Shown here in pieces: positions 4,968 to 5,959 of a stretch of 5,959 nucleotides of DNA. Below the pieces are notes generated by a model. It searched no databases. It was not told where the DNA came from and worked only from the letters and a program-made list of their open reading frames with translations. Every line of letters starts with the position of its first letter. Position 1 is the first letter of the stretch. The stretch comes from Anaerolineales bacterium (lineage in GTDB: Bacteria > Chloroflexota > Anaerolineae > 4572-78 > J111). Position numbers and translations under genes: made by a program. The stretch lies in the NCBI GenBank assembly GCA_012032575.1, contig JAAUSP010000478.1:1-5959 (forward strand), in the 5' to 3' direction.

Positions 4968-5959
4968 TTATCCCCACATATCCTCAAAAACCAGCTTTTC
5001 GTGCTCTTTGTGCAGCCACCACTCGTCTACGTGAACGGGATATTGGCCGGTGAAGCAGGCGCTGCAATGGCCGCACTTCTGGTCTTTATCGGTCGGACTG
5101 GTTTCGGTCTGGACCTGCCGGACTGCCCGCATCATCCCCCCGTGCGAGAGAAACGCCAGGCTGTCGGCCCCAATATAATCTCGAATGGCCTCCACCGATT
5201 TGCGATGGGCAATCAGCTCCTCGTGGGTGGCCATGTCCACGCCCATAAAGCAGGGGTGGCGCACCGGCGGCGACGACACCCGTAGATGAACCTCGACCGC
5301 GCCGCCTTCGCGTAACAGCCGGACCAGCGGCCCGGCTGTATTGCCGCGCACAATCGAGTCGTCAATCAACACGACCCGCTGGCCGGCCAGGTTAGCGGTG
5401 AGCGGATTATACTTGAGATGAATGCCCGATTTGCGGAGCTGGTCGTCCGGCTGGATAAAAGTCCGGCCAATGTAGCGGTTTTTGGTCAGACCCTCGCTGT
5501 AGGGGATACCCGACTCCTGGGCGTAGCCAATGGCCGCCGGGGTAGCCGAGTCGGGCACGCCGACCACCACATCGGCCTGGGCCGGGGCTTCGCGGGCCAG
5601 TTCCGCGCCCAAACGCTGGCGCACCCGGTGGACAATCTGCTCTTCGAGCATGCTGTCAGGCCGGGCGAAATAGACATATTCAAACACGCACAGCGCCCCC
5701 GGCACGCCGGCCTCGCGGCCCTGGCGGCTGTGCAGTCCCTCCCGGTCCAGCCGGACAATTTCGCCGGGGCGGACCTCCCGCACGTACTCCGCCCCAATGG
5801 TTCCCAGGGCGCACGACTCGGAGGTGACGACGTATCCGCCACCGCTCATTTGGCCCAGGCAAAGCGGGCGCAGGCCCAACGGGTCGCGCACGGCAAACAC
5901 GGCGTCGCGGGTGAGGATGACCAGCGAGTAGGCCCCCTTCGGCCTGGGCCATGAAGGCC
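4968..5959 (-). CDS. purF: Amidophosphoribosyltransferase, C-terminal part (N-terminus off window)
   Basis: Catalyses the committed step: PRPP plus glutamine to phosphoribosylamine. The window holds the end of the glutaminase domain and the whole phosphoribosyltransferase domain; the N-terminal catalytic Cys is beyond the right edge. Counting from the Val codon at 5900, VRDPLGLRPLCLG is at 4-16, SESCALGTIG at 27-36, CVFEYVYFARPDS at 71-83, the PRPP loop VVLIDDSIVRGNT at 176-188 (D180, D181), and HPCFMGVDM at 215-223. Cysteines C71, C217 and the CxxC pair C279/C282 in CSACFTGQYPV match the four [4Fe-4S] ligands of the Bacillus subtilis-type enzyme, so an oxygen-sensitive cluster is expected. 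The gene stops at TAA 4968-4970, one base before purD. Upstream of 5933 the frame appears shifted by one base. It should be the first gene of this purine cluster seen here; its promoter is not visible. Confidence 0.95.
   Translation of the reverse strand, partial: PSWPRPKGAYSLVILTRDAVFAVRDPLGLRPLCLGQMSGGGYVVTSESCALGTIGAEYVREVRPGEIVRLDREGLHSRQGREAGVPGALCVFEYVYFARPDSMLEEQIVHRVRQRLGAELAREAPAQADVVVGVPDSATPAAIGYAQESGIPYSEGLTKNRYIGRTFIQPDDQLRKSGIHLKYNPLTANLAGQRVVLIDDSIVRGNTAGPLVRLLREGGAVEVHLRVSSPPVRHPCFMGVDMATHEELIAHRKSVEAIRDYIGADSLAFLSHGGMMRAVRQVQTETSPTDKDQKCGHCSACFTGQYPVHVDEWWLHKEHEKLVFEDMWG
5933..5937 (-). other. purF: Probable 1-base insertion (frameshift site) in purF
   Basis: Downstream of this site the coding frame reads GAYSLVILTRDAVFAVRDP, as in the family. 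Upstream, that frame gives Pro-rich PSWPRPK, whereas the other frame gives AFMAQAEG, which joins smoothly to AYSLV if one G of the five-G run is dropped. Only about eight codons lie upstream in the window, so the evidence is limited. Confidence 0.6.

Overview
The window looks like a piece of a GC-rich bacterial chromosome, most likely a Chloroflexota member (Anaerolineae/Caldilineae-like). That is an inference from three things: a secreted CSLREA / choice-of-anchor-Q beta-helix protein of a kind common in that phylum, the purF-purD-purM-purN order, and a PurF with iron-sulfur cluster cysteines. No taxonomic marker is present, so the placement is soft.

Layout. Positions 1-1272 (minus strand) hold the first 424 codons of a secreted parallel beta-helix protein with a signal peptide; its C-terminus runs off the left edge. 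Positions 1273-1525 are a divergent, partly AT-rich intergenic region with a perfect 12-bp palindrome. Positions 1526-1930 (plus strand) encode a stand-alone response-regulator receiver domain. From the right edge leftward on the minus strand runs a tightly packed de novo purine cluster: purF (partial, 4968-5959), purD (3639-4966), purM (2533-3558) and purN (1890-2540). Spacings are 1 nt for purF/purD, 80 nt for purD/purM and an 8-nt overlap for purM/purN. purN and the response regulator converge and overlap tail to tail by 41 bp.

How the genes work together. PurF makes phosphoribosylamine from PRPP and glutamine, PurD joins it to glycine (GAR), PurN formylates GAR to FGAR, and PurM closes the imidazole ring (AIR) after the FGAM synthase step. 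FGAM synthase (PurL/Q/S) is not in the window. The receiver protein and the beta-helix protein have no visible functional link to purine synthesis.

Points of interest. purD is split by an apparent 1-base deletion next to a five-base homopolymer, and purF seems to carry an extra base in another five-base homopolymer near the right edge. Two such lesions in one otherwise intact pathway suggest sequencing or assembly error more than gene decay. The purD-purM gap carries a striking imperfect inverted repeat built of 7-bp units. I see no RNA gene, CRISPR array, insertion sequence or clearly novel multi-gene system.
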